21,134 nt of DNA from Brevibacterium picturae (GCF_030453725.1 NZ_JAKDJU010000041.1:1-21134), one strand, 5' to 3'; counted from the stretch's first letter, positions 1-14,417 are shown. Notes: generated by a model from the sequence alone, not told the origin. Program-made: numbers and translations.

Positions 1-50
1 CCCCGCCAACCGCCGCGGCCGGTGCCTTCATAAAAACCTCCCACCTTCGG

Positions 51-62
51 CCCCCCCCCCCC
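51..62. repeat. C12 homopolymer tract
   Basis: Twelve consecutive C residues follow TTCGG and precede TCCGGGCC. The tract lies about 130 bp upstream of the candidate rplJ promoter. Such runs are prone to slippage and to sequencing miscounts, so the exact length is uncertain. Confidence 0.8.
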
Positions 63-193
63 TCCGGGCCGTTCACAACCGTCTCTGCAGGTTGCTCAGC
101 GCCCGCAATGTTGCCAGGCTTGTCGTAGAGGTCGAGATCCGCAGAGGGTGAGATCGGCAGAGCGAGCGATGTGTCCAGCATCTCTGCGGTCGA

Positions 194-224
194 TTGGACT
201 TGCCGCGCGGACCTTCGATAGACT
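194..224 (+). promoter_or_regulatory. Candidate rplJL promoter
   Basis: TTGGAC (194-199) and TAGACT (219-224) resemble -35 and -10 hexamers, with a 19-nt spacer that is longer than ideal. An alternative -10, GATAGA at 217-222, gives a 17-nt spacer. Either would start the RNA near 230, just before the predicted L10 leader. Support is positional and by consensus only. Confidence 0.4.
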
Positions 225-230
225 TCAAGT

Positions 231-330
231 ACCCAAGACCGTCGGTCTTTTCGGAATCAACAGGATTCGCAATCGAGTTCTGTTGCCCGCAAAACGAAGA
301 CTCCACTGGAGTGACCTGCGCAGGTGAGCA
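231..330 (+). promoter_or_regulatory. Ribosomal protein L10 leader (autoregulatory mRNA element)
   Basis: The segment begins with ACCCAAGACCGTCGGT (231-246), which resembles the conserved 5' strand of L10 leaders. It then folds into an arm CAACAG-GATT-cgc-AATC-gagtt-CTGTTG (258-285) with a one-sided 5-nt bulge. A hairpin ACTCC/GGAGT (300-312) and the palindrome ACCTGCGCAGGT (314-325) follow. L10, alone or with L7/L12, is known to bind such leaders and repress rplJL. Position and motifs fit, but I have not run a covariance model. Confidence 0.6.
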
Positions 331-370
331 CGAGATTCTTCCGATGAGGTCCTATGATCTCATCATCCGA

Positions 371-405
371 AGCGTTTCACGCATGCCTGCGTGGAGCGCT
401 TTTTT
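371..405 (+). terminator. Intrinsic terminator/attenuator in rplJ leader
   Basis: A 12-bp stem with no mismatch (two G-U pairs), AGCGTTTCACGC / GCGTGGAGCGCT, with a 6-nt loop ATGCCT, is followed at once by a T run (400-405). It lies 41 bases before the rplJ start and downstream of the L10-type leader, as expected for transcription attenuation. A possible alternative hairpin pairs CTTC-c-GATGAG (338-348) with CTCATC...GAAG (359-372); it touches only the base of the terminator stem. Confidence 0.75.
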
Positions 406-446
406 GGTGTTGGGACACGATCGGCGACTGTACGAAAGGAACTACC

Positions 447-980
447 ATGGCGAGGCCAGACAAGGCAGCCGCAGTAGAGGAGATCAAACAGCAGTTTGAG
501 AACTCCGACGCTGTGTTGCTGACCGAGTACCGCGGTCTCACCGTTGCGCAGATGCAAGATCTGCGCGTTTCACTCGGTGAGAACGTCAGCTACGCCGTGG
601 TAAAGAATACGCTCACTGCTATTGCAGCCAAAGAAGCCGGAATCAACGATCTCGATGAGTTCCTCAACGGACCCACCGCGATCGCATTCGTCAACGGTGA
701 ACCACCTGAGGCTGCCAAGGCACTGCGTAACTTTGCCAAGGCGAATTCTCAGCTCGTATTGAAGGGCGGCCACTGGGATGGTGCCGTCCTCAGTGCTGAG
801 GATGTCAACAAACTCGCCGACCTCGAACCTCGCGAAGTGCTGCTTTCAAAGGCAGCTGGTGCAATGAAGGCAAGCCTCCACCAGGCGGCTTACCTGTTCA
901 CCGCTCCGATGGTCAAGGCCGTGCGCACTGTCGACGCTCTCCGCGAGGAGCAGGACAACGCGCCTGCTTCGAACGACTGA
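447..980 (+). CDS. rplJ: 50S ribosomal protein L10
   Basis: Ribosomal protein L10, 177 aa, forms the base of the ribosomal stalk: its N-terminal domain binds 23S rRNA and its C-terminal helix carries L7/L12 dimers. The start ARPDKAAAVEEIKQQF and the segment LLTEYRGLTVAQMQDLR are typical of the family, and the acidic tail (REEQDNAPASND) fits the stalk-binding end. I chose ATG at 447 because AAAGGA lies 6 bases upstream and the protein then has family length. An in-frame ATG at 354 would read through the leader terminator and add 31 unconserved residues. rplL follows after 57 bases. Regulation is probably by the L10 leader and attenuator upstream. Confidence 0.97.
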   Translation: MARPDKAAAVEEIKQQFENSDAVLLTEYRGLTVAQMQDLRVSLGENVSYAVVKNTLTAIAAKEAGINDLDEFLNGPTAIAFVNGEPPEAAKALRNFAKANSQLVLKGGHWDGAVLSAEDVNKLADLEPREVLLSKAAGAMKASLHQAAYLFTAPMVKAVRTVDALREEQDNAPASND

Positions 981-1037
981 GCATCACCCCATAAACCCGG
1001 TCGCTCAACGTGACCACCAAAGGAAGGACTGGCCACC

Positions 1038-1421
<384 letters not shown>

Positions 1422-1428
1422 TTTCGCC

Positions 1429-1488
1429 GGCAGCAGTCTGACTGCTGCCGCATCGAAGAACCCCACAGCCGATGCTGTGGGGTTCTTC
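1429..1488 (+). terminator. Double-hairpin terminator after rplL
   Basis: Two perfect hairpins occur in tandem just after the rplL stop: GGCAGCAGT/ACTGCTGCC (1429-1449, 3-nt loop) and GAAGAACCCCACAGC/GCTGTGGGGTTCTTC (1455-1488, 15-bp stem, CGAT loop). The second ends in a T-rich strand and is the likely terminator. It separates rplJL from the genes that follow. Confidence 0.85.
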
Positions 1489-1561
1489 GCATTCACTGTT
1501 CGAGTCGGCGATGTTACAAGACCGCAACATGCTGAGATACCAGGCTGAGAGTGCCCTGCCC

Positions 1562-1567
1562 TATTCT
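1562..1567 (+). promoter_or_regulatory. -10 element of a leaderless promoter for the three-gene operon
   Basis: TATTCT matches TANNNT and ends 6 bases before the GTG at 1574, so transcription would begin at the start codon. No ribosome binding site is visible, and an in-frame TGA at 1568-1570 excludes a longer protein. The -35 (about 1539-1544) is weak. Confidence 0.5.
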
Positions 1568-1573
1568 TGAGTG

Positions 1574-2809
1574 GTGACTGACAGTACCACCGCGACCACG
1601 CTGCTGAAGAGGCTGAGTTCCGCGCTCCGAGACGCCTGGCAGAGCGATCCACTGTACATCGATCCGGTCATTGCTCCAGGCCTCACTGACAGTCAGAAGA
1701 CAGCGGTCGAACACGCTTCGGAACAAGTCGAGAAGTCGGGCATTGCGCATTACATCGCGATTATGCCGCCCCTGCCGAACTCGGAGGAGGCCGCATGGTC
1801 GCGCTTCTGTTCTGATCTGGCATATTCGATGCATAAAGACAACGGCGAAGAGCAGACCATCGTCCTCTTCAGTCAGGCAGATGACGCCGCCCGGTCCTAC
1901 GCCTACTTAGTCGATGCGAACGGACCTGCGATACCTCCGGGATCGGACTTTCTCGCCAGGTCGACCAGCGGCGACTTTCTGCCGGTCGAACTGGCGGTGC
2001 CGTATCAGCTGCAGATTCTCATTGCGGCAGCGAACGGAACCGAGCCTCCGGCACCTCCGGACTTCGATACCCGTGATGCCGGCGATCCCAGCGAGGACTA
2101 CATCGAGGCCACCGGGCTGGACAACGGCAACCCGGACGTCCTCGTCTTCTCAGCGACGGCCGCTGCTGCCCTGGGACTGAGCGTCTGGGTGTTGCGCCGC
2201 CGGGCGAAGTACTCCTGGCGGAACTCGCTGACGACGAAGCCCGATCCTGTACGGACGCAGCAGCTGCGGGAGCGCGTGGTCAGTGCGCTCGAACCGCTTC
2301 CCGAGCCGGAAGACCCCACCGAGGAGATGTGGGCGCTCTACGACCGCGGCCGTCGAGTGCAGCAGTCGATCAGTTCGCTCATCGAGGCTCATCCCGATTG
2401 GGCCGAGAGCGTCGACTTCTCGCATCGCTTCGGTGTCGAGAACCTGCTGACCACGCACAAATGGGTTCGTGCTCGGCTGCGCGGATCGAGCAAGGCCGGC
2501 CCGGAGGCGCCTCGATTCTGCTTTCTCTTCCCCCGCCATCGGAACAAGATCGAGACGTTCGCCCTCAAGCAGGACGGAACCACGCTCATGGTCGACATGT
2601 GCGATCACTGTCGCCGAGAAGTCAACGCCGGGCATGAGCCGGAATGTCTCATGGTGCCCAAACGACCTGGTTCGAAGAAGCCCGTTCCCTACTATCACCG
2701 CTCCGATATGTACGCGCTGTCCGGCTTCGGCAGCTTCCAGCCGCTCGAAGACTCCGTGCTGGAATCGCTGGGCTCACCGTCGACGTCTGTGACGGGAGGG
2801 CGAAGGTGA
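1574..2809 (+). CDS. Membrane protein A of coupled cluster: DP-YID domain, one TM helix, Cys/His module
   Basis: I do not recognise a named family. The 411-aa protein has an N-terminal domain (about 1-185) with SDPLYIDP (24-31) followed by a helix-strand pattern resembling TPM (Psb32/MOLO-1) domains. One membrane helix (about 189-207) is followed by RRRAK, predicting a cytoplasmic C-terminus. The C-terminal region is helical and then carries C316-x5-H322-x20-C343-x2-C346, a candidate zinc site. Protein C of the cluster has the same spacing. No signal peptide is visible, and an in-frame stop just upstream excludes an extension, so export of the N-terminal domain would be unusual. GTG at 1571 is an alternative start; 1574 fits a leaderless transcript better. 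The stop overlaps the next start (GTGA). Confidence 0.85.
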   Translation: MTDSTTATTLLKRLSSALRDAWQSDPLYIDPVIAPGLTDSQKTAVEHASEQVEKSGIAHYIAIMPPLPNSEEAAWSRFCSDLAYSMHKDNGEEQTIVLFSQADDAARSYAYLVDANGPAIPPGSDFLARSTSGDFLPVELAVPYQLQILIAAANGTEPPAPPDFDTRDAGDPSEDYIEATGLDNGNPDVLVFSATAAAALGLSVWVLRRRAKYSWRNSLTTKPDPVRTQQLRERVVSALEPLPEPEDPTEEMWALYDRGRRVQQSISSLIEAHPDWAESVDFSHRFGVENLLTTHKWVRARLRGSSKAGPEAPRFCFLFPRHRNKIETFALKQDGTTLMVDMCDHCRREVNAGHEPECLMVPKRPGSKKPVPYYHRSDMYALSGFGSFQPLEDSVLESLGSPSTSVTGGRR

Positions 2810-3597
2810 ACCCGGTAGGGAAATTCGGCGCGGCAATCGTCATCTTCGGTGCCGTGGCAACCGGTTCGGCGATCTACAGCTTCTCCGAATTCGACGAAGC
2901 CAGGGACGCCCGCATCGTCGCCGAGAAGGGCGACACGATCACGGTCGACTCGATCTATCTCGATCGCATCGAGGGTCGATACGATCCGGACTACGACCGG
3001 AGCCGTTACCAGACGATCGCAGAGTCCCTGCAGTCCGATCCGGTCTATATCGATCCCTATCAGGCATTCGAAGTCGATGCTGAGAACCTGGCGACGATCC
3101 GGGACGAGGTCAGGGGCCTCGACATGCCGATCTATGTCGCGATCCTGGTCGCCTCGCAGGTCGATGATGCTGATGGACAAGCAGACCTTCTCGCTGCCCG
3201 GATCGCCGAGGAGCTGCCCGACGAGCGTGCCACGGTGGTCGTTGTCGGGGGCGTTGGCGCCGAAGGTATTGCCGACAAGGGAGCCGTTCGGCGGATATCT
3301 CTCTCAGCCGCAGACACCGACTTCGACGATGATGATTCTGCCGTCGCACTGGCCTATGTGCGAGCGCTCAAAGCAGCAGAAGTCGAAGACGTGCAGTCCA
3401 ACCTCTCGCGAAGTCTCGACGATGAGGGGCAGCCGATCGTCGTCGATGAGGACACCTCCACCGATCCGAACACGCTGGCCTACTCGAGTGGCGCAGCGGT
3501 CGGGGGCGCTGCGCTCGGTCTCATCGTCGGCGGTGGCTTGGGAATCGGGGGCGTCCTGAGTTGGAGAGCGATCAAGAAGAGGAAGCAGAACACGTGA
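2806..3597 (+). CDS. Membrane protein B of coupled cluster: extracytoplasmic DP-YID domain between two TM helices
   Basis: Function unknown. The GTG start at 2806 overlaps the previous stop as GTGA, with GGGAGGG 5 bases upstream. In-frame codons before it lie inside the neighbour's reading frame. The 263-aa protein has a membrane helix at about 7-25 and an acidic domain containing SDPVYIDP (77-84) with the pattern LDMPIYVAILV. A glycine-rich second helix (about 228-252) is followed by the basic tail WRAIKKRK. This predicts both ends inside and the DP-YID domain outside. Unlike its neighbours it lacks the C-terminal Cys/His module. The shared motif with the flanking genes suggests all three arose from one ancestor, with B reduced to the exported part. 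Confidence 0.85.
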   Translation: MNPVGKFGAAIVIFGAVATGSAIYSFSEFDEARDARIVAEKGDTITVDSIYLDRIEGRYDPDYDRSRYQTIAESLQSDPVYIDPYQAFEVDAENLATIRDEVRGLDMPIYVAILVASQVDDADGQADLLAARIAEELPDERATVVVVGGVGAEGIADKGAVRRISLSAADTDFDDDDSAVALAYVRALKAAEVEDVQSNLSRSLDDEGQPIVVDEDTSTDPNTLAYSSGAAVGGAALGLIVGGGLGIGGVLSWRAIKKRKQNT

Positions 3598-4751
3598 GGA
3601 CTGATGCACAGCAGATTGCCGAGGCACTCAAGGACGACCCGTTCCACATCGATGGGGCGCTCGAGGGGTCACTCAACGCGGATCTCATCGACCAGGCCCG
3701 GGAGACGGCGCAGGGATTGGACTATGACGTCTATGTCATCGCAGTCGATGAGCACTCCCTGAACCGAGATCTTCTGGAGCAGATCAAGGTGTTCAACGGA
3801 GGTCAAGGTTCGTTCATCATGATCAACGGTGAGTCTCAGCTCGCCGTCGATGTGAACTTCGAGGACGATCACGACTTGCAGATGCAGGTGATGGACCAGA
3901 TGTCAGTTGCCCGCGATGAGTGGAACCACAGCTCGCCGTCGACGACGAAGCTCAATATCCTCCTCGACCTCTATGCGCAGCCGCAGGAATACAAGCAGGA
4001 GGAAGCCGTCACCGGGCAGGAGGCGCCCGGCAGCGAGGTTCAGACCGTTGACGGCGCGGGGTCCTTCGCTCCGATGTTCCTCGGTGGGGCGGTGCTCATC
4101 CTCGCGCTCGTCATCGCCGGAATCTGGTTCACTCGATCGCTGCGACAGCGTCGCGAGGCGACCCGGGCACAGAAGCAGTTCCAGTTGCCAGACCGGCTGC
4201 TGAACCGCGTCGATTCCCTGCAGCGGAAGTCACTGCGGGAGACCATCAACGCCGACACGACGCAGCTCGCCGAGCAGATCGAGAGCCTGCAGACGCAGAA
4301 CCTGAGAACAGAGGACGCCGAGCAGGTCGAACGTGGCCTCGATGCCTATCAGATCGCTCGGCGGATCGTCGATGACGAGAGCTCGGAGCGCATCGATCTG
4401 GCCGGGGCGATGGTGCTCCTGCGACAGGCAGGACGGGAGATCGCCGAGGTGGGACCGGGCTGGCAGAAGAAGCGCGGTTCCCGTTCCGGGAGCGCGCTCC
4501 CCGAGAGCCTGTGCACGATCAACCCTCTGCACGGTGAGGCCCAGGCACGGACGCGGGTCGGAGCGAACTCGACGAACGTCCGCGTGCCCGTGTGCGGCTC
4601 CTGCCTGCGGGACCTGCGCGCAGACAACCAGCTGCAGTGGATCTTCGACGGTGACCGCCCCTATGTCGAAGGCACGAGTGTCTGGGCGCAGACGCTTTTC
4701 GGCGCCATCGGTTCGGACCTCGTCACTGCACTCCATCGGCAGGGCAGATAA
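3594..4751 (+). CDS. Membrane protein C of coupled cluster: DP-HID domain, one TM helix, Cys/His module
   Basis: Function unknown; 385 aa. The GTG start at 3594 overlaps the previous stop as GTGA, behind an AGAGGAAG-type site. The N-terminal domain contains DDPFHID (14-20) and the strand-like YDVYVIAV. A membrane helix (about 160-180) is followed by RSLRQRR, so the C-terminal part should be cytoplasmic. A helical, coiled-coil-like region (about 197-285) leads to C307-x5-H313-x20-C334-x2-C337, the same spacing as in protein A, and both end with a P-Y...G...DL/DS-type tail. No signal peptide is visible. The 3' end overlaps the convergent hydrolase gene by 29 bases, with no terminator between them. 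Confidence 0.85.
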   Translation: MRTDAQQIAEALKDDPFHIDGALEGSLNADLIDQARETAQGLDYDVYVIAVDEHSLNRDLLEQIKVFNGGQGSFIMINGESQLAVDVNFEDDHDLQMQVMDQMSVARDEWNHSSPSTTKLNILLDLYAQPQEYKQEEAVTGQEAPGSEVQTVDGAGSFAPMFLGGAVLILALVIAGIWFTRSLRQRREATRAQKQFQLPDRLLNRVDSLQRKSLRETINADTTQLAEQIESLQTQNLRTEDAEQVERGLDAYQIARRIVDDESSERIDLAGAMVLLRQAGREIAEVGPGWQKKRGSRSGSALPESLCTINPLHGEAQARTRVGANSTNVRVPVCGSCLRDLRADNQLQWIFDGDRPYVEGTSVWAQTLFGAIGSDLVTALHRQGR

Positions 4752-5535
4752 CCTGCTCGCGGGGGAGCCTCCGGTCATGGTCACCGGGCATGGCACGGGC
4801 GGGCAGAGCCACCTCGGCGTCGGCCTGATTCATCCGCAGCCCATCGATGTCTCCAAGCTGACGTTCGAGGAAGTCCCGGTCCACGGGCACTCCGTGTCCG
4901 GGCACGAACACGGTGGCCTCGGAGAACGACAGCAGGGTCCGGAGGCTGGCCACCCATTCGCTCAGTGAGGCGTCGTTGCCCGCCTGCGGGGGATCGCCTT
5001 CTTCGACGAGGTCACCGGTGAACACGACGCCGGCATCGATCAGGCGCACGACGAGGTCCGCCGTGGAGTGACCGCCCAGAGCATGGAACTCGACGCGGCA
5101 GTCGCCAAGGTCGATGATCGAATCTGTCCCTGGCGCATCGACGGGGGAGACGTCGACGAAGAGCGAGCTCGGGTCTTCGGGGAGCTCGGATGCGAATTCT
5201 GCTGTCTCGGGCGCAGTGCGGACGGCGTCGAGGGCGATCCACGCGGTCGCCTCCTGATCTCGGGCGAACGATTCGGAAACGTGGAAGGTCTCGACACCTG
5301 CCGCGACCAGTGTCGCGTTGCCGAAGAAATGGTCCCAGTGGTCGTGGGTGACGACGGCATCGATGGGATTGGCGCGGCCGGTCACTTCGACGCTCAGCTG
5401 CTGGGCTCTGCGGACCAATCGGTCCGCTGCGCTGGGTCCGGGACCCGAATCGACGATGAGGCTGCGGTGGGATCCGGTGATGATTCCGCAGTTGACCGCG
5501 GCCGGATTCTGAGAGAGAACACTGACATTGACCAT
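4723..5535 (-). CDS. MBL-fold metal-dependent hydrolase
   Basis: A 270-aa metallo-beta-lactamase-fold hydrolase. The metal-binding motif H64-x-H66-x-D68-H69 (THDHWDHF) is intact, and the later ligands appear as GGHS (H156), TGDLVEEGD (D175) and PGHG (H214). The fold supports a binuclear, usually zinc, centre; the substrate cannot be named from sequence. No signal peptide is seen, so it is probably cytoplasmic. The start at 5535 lies 6 bases from a TAGACT -10 element, suggesting a leaderless mRNA. It is divergent from the acetyltransferase gene with only 24 bases between start codons, and its last 29 bases overlap the end of the convergent membrane-protein gene. Confidence 0.9.
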   Translation of the reverse strand: MVNVSVLSQNPAAVNCGIITGSHRSLIVDSGPGPSAADRLVRRAQQLSVEVTGRANPIDAVVTHDHWDHFFGNATLVAAGVETFHVSESFARDQEATAWIALDAVRTAPETAEFASELPEDPSSLFVDVSPVDAPGTDSIIDLGDCRVEFHALGGHSTADLVVRLIDAGVVFTGDLVEEGDPPQAGNDASLSEWVASLRTLLSFSEATVFVPGHGVPVDRDFLERQLGDIDGLRMNQADAEVALPARAMPGDHDRRLPREQVICPADGVQ

Positions 5536-5570
5536 GGGTGCAGTCTAGAATGTCCGCTCATGGAGATCAC
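5522..5570. promoter_or_regulatory. Overlapping bidirectional promoter between hydrolase and acetyltransferase genes
   Basis: AGTCTAGAAT (5542-5551) holds two -10 elements on opposite strands: TAGAAT rightward (5546-5551) and TAGACT leftward (5547-5542). The rightward promoter has CTGACA (5522-5527) as a -35 with an 18-nt spacer; the leftward -35 (GTGATC, 5570-5565) is weak. Start codons lie 8 and 6 bases from the respective -10 elements, so both mRNAs are probably leaderless or nearly so. Confidence 0.65.
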
Positions 5571-6618
5571 TGACATCCCCGCCGGATCCCGCAGCGCCGC
5601 TGACATCGACGAGATCCTCGCCGAGGCGGTCGACTTCGCCACCCTCATCAACCGGGCTTCGGGACTCGGTGCCGATTTCGATCCCCGGTCAGACGAGGTG
5701 CGGCAGCAACTGCTGTCGGACAACGGCTACGTCACGCATCAGACGTGGATCGGTCGCCTCGGCGGGGCCATTGTGGCCAAGGGCATCGCCTATCTGACAT
5801 TGCAGGACAACCTCGATGTCGCCGACGTCTGGTGCTCGGTCCACCCCGAGCTGCGCGGGCAGGGGCTGGGAAGCGAACTGCTCGCGGCGATGGAAGCAAA
5901 CTTGGCGGCACAGGGGCGCACCCAACTGACCAGCTATTGCGAGATTCCGCCGGCGGCTCGCGACGCCGACCTGCGCAGTGCCCACCTGGCGGCAGAATCC
6001 GGAGCGGGCAGCCTGCCCGTTGCGCAGCCGGACGTGGCGTTCCTGATCCGGCACGGCTTCGCATTCAAACAGCTCGAACGGTGCTCGGTGGCGAAGACCG
6101 CGACGGCTGCGAAGCTGCCCGCCCGTGACCTCGATGCCGGCTACACGATCGAGACCTGGACCGGGCCGACTCCCGAACACCGGCTCGACCAGGTCGCCCT
6201 CCTGCACCAGCGGATGTCGACGGACACTCCCGGTGCCGAAGAGTTCGGTGAGGAAGAGAAGTGGGATGCCGCACGAGTGCGCGCGCTCGACGCGAAACGG
6301 GCCGAGGGTCGGGAACAGCTCGGAACGGCGCTGGCTCTCAAGGGGGAGGCCCCTGCCGGCTTCACCGAGGTCGCCCACTTCGACGATCGCCCGGCGGTGG
6401 GCTGGCAGGGGTCGACTCTCGTGGTGCGAGACCACCGCGGCCACGGACTCGGAGCGGCGTTGAAGGTCGCCAACCATCAGGCGGTGGGGGAGTCCACTCA
6501 GGTGGAGCGGATCTACACGTGGAATGCGGTGGAGAACTCGTGGATGCTGGCCATCAACGACCGGGCGGGATTCGCAACGTGGGCCTGGGTCGGTCTGTGG
6601 AAAAAGCGTCTTGCATGA
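5560..6618 (+). CDS. Tandem-domain GNAT family N-acetyltransferase
   Basis: A 352-aa protein with two GNAT domains. Each keeps an acetyl-CoA pyrophosphate loop: R99-GQGLG in VHPELRGQGLGSELL and R293-GHGLG in VVRDHRGHGLGAAL. The C-terminal NAVENSWMLAINDRAGF is the usual family ending. The acceptor cannot be predicted; related tandem GNATs modify small molecules or protein amines. It is probably cytoplasmic. I chose ATG at 5560 because the divergent -10 element lies just upstream and the GNAT fold begins right after it. A longer in-frame frame runs back antisense through the hydrolase gene and is rejected. No terminator is seen before rpoB, so read-through is possible. Confidence 0.92.
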   Translation: MEITDIPAGSRSAADIDEILAEAVDFATLINRASGLGADFDPRSDEVRQQLLSDNGYVTHQTWIGRLGGAIVAKGIAYLTLQDNLDVADVWCSVHPELRGQGLGSELLAAMEANLAAQGRTQLTSYCEIPPAARDADLRSAHLAAESGAGSLPVAQPDVAFLIRHGFAFKQLERCSVAKTATAAKLPARDLDAGYTIETWTGPTPEHRLDQVALLHQRMSTDTPGAEEFGEEEKWDAARVRALDAKRAEGREQLGTALALKGEAPAGFTEVAHFDDRPAVGWQGSTLVVRDHRGHGLGAALKVANHQAVGESTQVERIYTWNAVENSWMLAINDRAGFATWAWVGLWKKRLA

Positions 6619-6681
6619 CTTGACCGATTGCTATAGGCTTGATATTTGCGTTGATCTGCCTGTGGCGTGCCTTCATATAGC
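6611..6681 (+). promoter_or_regulatory. rpoBC promoter region (overlapping candidates)
   Basis: Two good sigma-70-like pairs overlap: TTGCAT (6611-6616) with TAGGCT (6634-6639), and TTGACC (6620-6625) with TATTTG (6643-6648); both have 17-nt spacers. A third, weaker pair is TTGATC (6651-6656) with TATAGC (6676-6681), spacer 19. The first -35 lies inside the last codons of the acetyltransferase gene. Which is used cannot be decided from sequence. Confidence 0.55.
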
Positions 6682-6814
6682 GGGGGGCACCTCATTTCCA
6701 CTCAAGTGAACCACGTTGTCGCCCGGTGTCGAAATCTGACACTCCAGCGGTCGGCGATGTGACTTCGGGTGGGCAGTCGACCTATCAATTGGTGAAGCAC
6801 TCGGAAGGATCCCA
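6649..6814 (+). promoter_or_regulatory. rpoB 5' leader
   Basis: About 150-165 untranslated bases precede rpoB. A nested hairpin TCGCC...GTGTC-gaaatct-GACAC...GGCGA (6719-6757) and a GTGCC/GGCAC pairing (6667-6689) are visible. No T-tract terminator is present. The strong ribosome binding site GGAAGGA (6803-6809) sits 5 bases from the TTG start. Whether the leader is regulatory is unknown. Confidence 0.4.
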
Positions 6815-10294
<3,480 letters not shown>

Positions 10295-10322
10295 GGACTT
10301 CCACTTCAACCGACACAACTTC

Positions 10323-10345
10323 GCGATGAACGAGATGTTCATCGC
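10323..10345 (+). other. Hairpin between rpoB and rpoC
   Basis: GCGATGAAC/GTTCATCGC forms a perfect 9-bp stem with loop GAGAT in the 68-base rpoB-rpoC gap. There is no T run, so it is not a typical terminator. It could be an RNA-processing or stabilising element, and it ends a few bases before the rpoC ribosome binding site. Confidence 0.5.
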
Positions 10346-10362
10346 CAGGAAAGAGGATTTAC

Positions 10363-14235
<3,873 letters not shown>

Positions 14236-14296
14236 AGCGCGACGTCTGAGTCGACGCCCTGCCGCTGAGCCATCCGGCTGAGCCGACAGGCATCGT

Positions 14297-14332
14297 AAGA
14301 GGGGCACTCACCATTCGGTGAGTGCCCCTCTT
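14297..14332 (+). terminator. rpoBC terminator
   Basis: A perfect 16-bp stem, AAGAGGGGCACTCACC/GGTGAGTGCCCCTCTT, with loop ATTC lies 61 bases after the rpoC stop. The following sequence is only moderately T-rich (CGTCATTC). Confidence 0.85.
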
Positions 14333-14417
14333 CGTCATTCACCCGCAGCTTGCGCGATTTCAGGCGCAAACACATGGCCGCAGAAGTCCCTCGGACTATG
14401 GCACCGACCGTTTGCCT

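Larger units (their letters stand above)
1..446. other. Non-coding region upstream of rplJ
   Basis: No gene is visible in these 446 bases. They hold a run of 12 C (51-62), an 8-bp inverted repeat CCGCAGAG/CTCTGCGG (139-146 and 182-189), a candidate promoter near 194-224, an L10-type leader (about 231-330) and an intrinsic terminator just before rplJ (371-405). Open frames crossing the region lack ribosome binding sites and family resemblance, so I read them as chance. The upstream neighbour is outside the window; rplK-rplA would be the usual one. Confidence 0.7.

Noticed and set aside
354..446. In-frame N-terminal extension of L10 starting at ATG 354
   Set aside because: It spans the attenuator hairpin, lacks a ribosome binding site and is unlike L10 proteins. 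ATG 447 has AAAGGA at proper spacing.
2644..2805. N-terminal extension of membrane protein B (ATG 2644)
   Set aside because: It lies inside the upstream gene. The GTG at 2806 has a GGGAGGG site and starts directly with the membrane helix.
5068..5559. N-terminal extension of the GNAT protein
   Set aside because: The extension reads antisense through the conserved metallo-hydrolase gene; the promoter and GNAT fold place the start at 5560.
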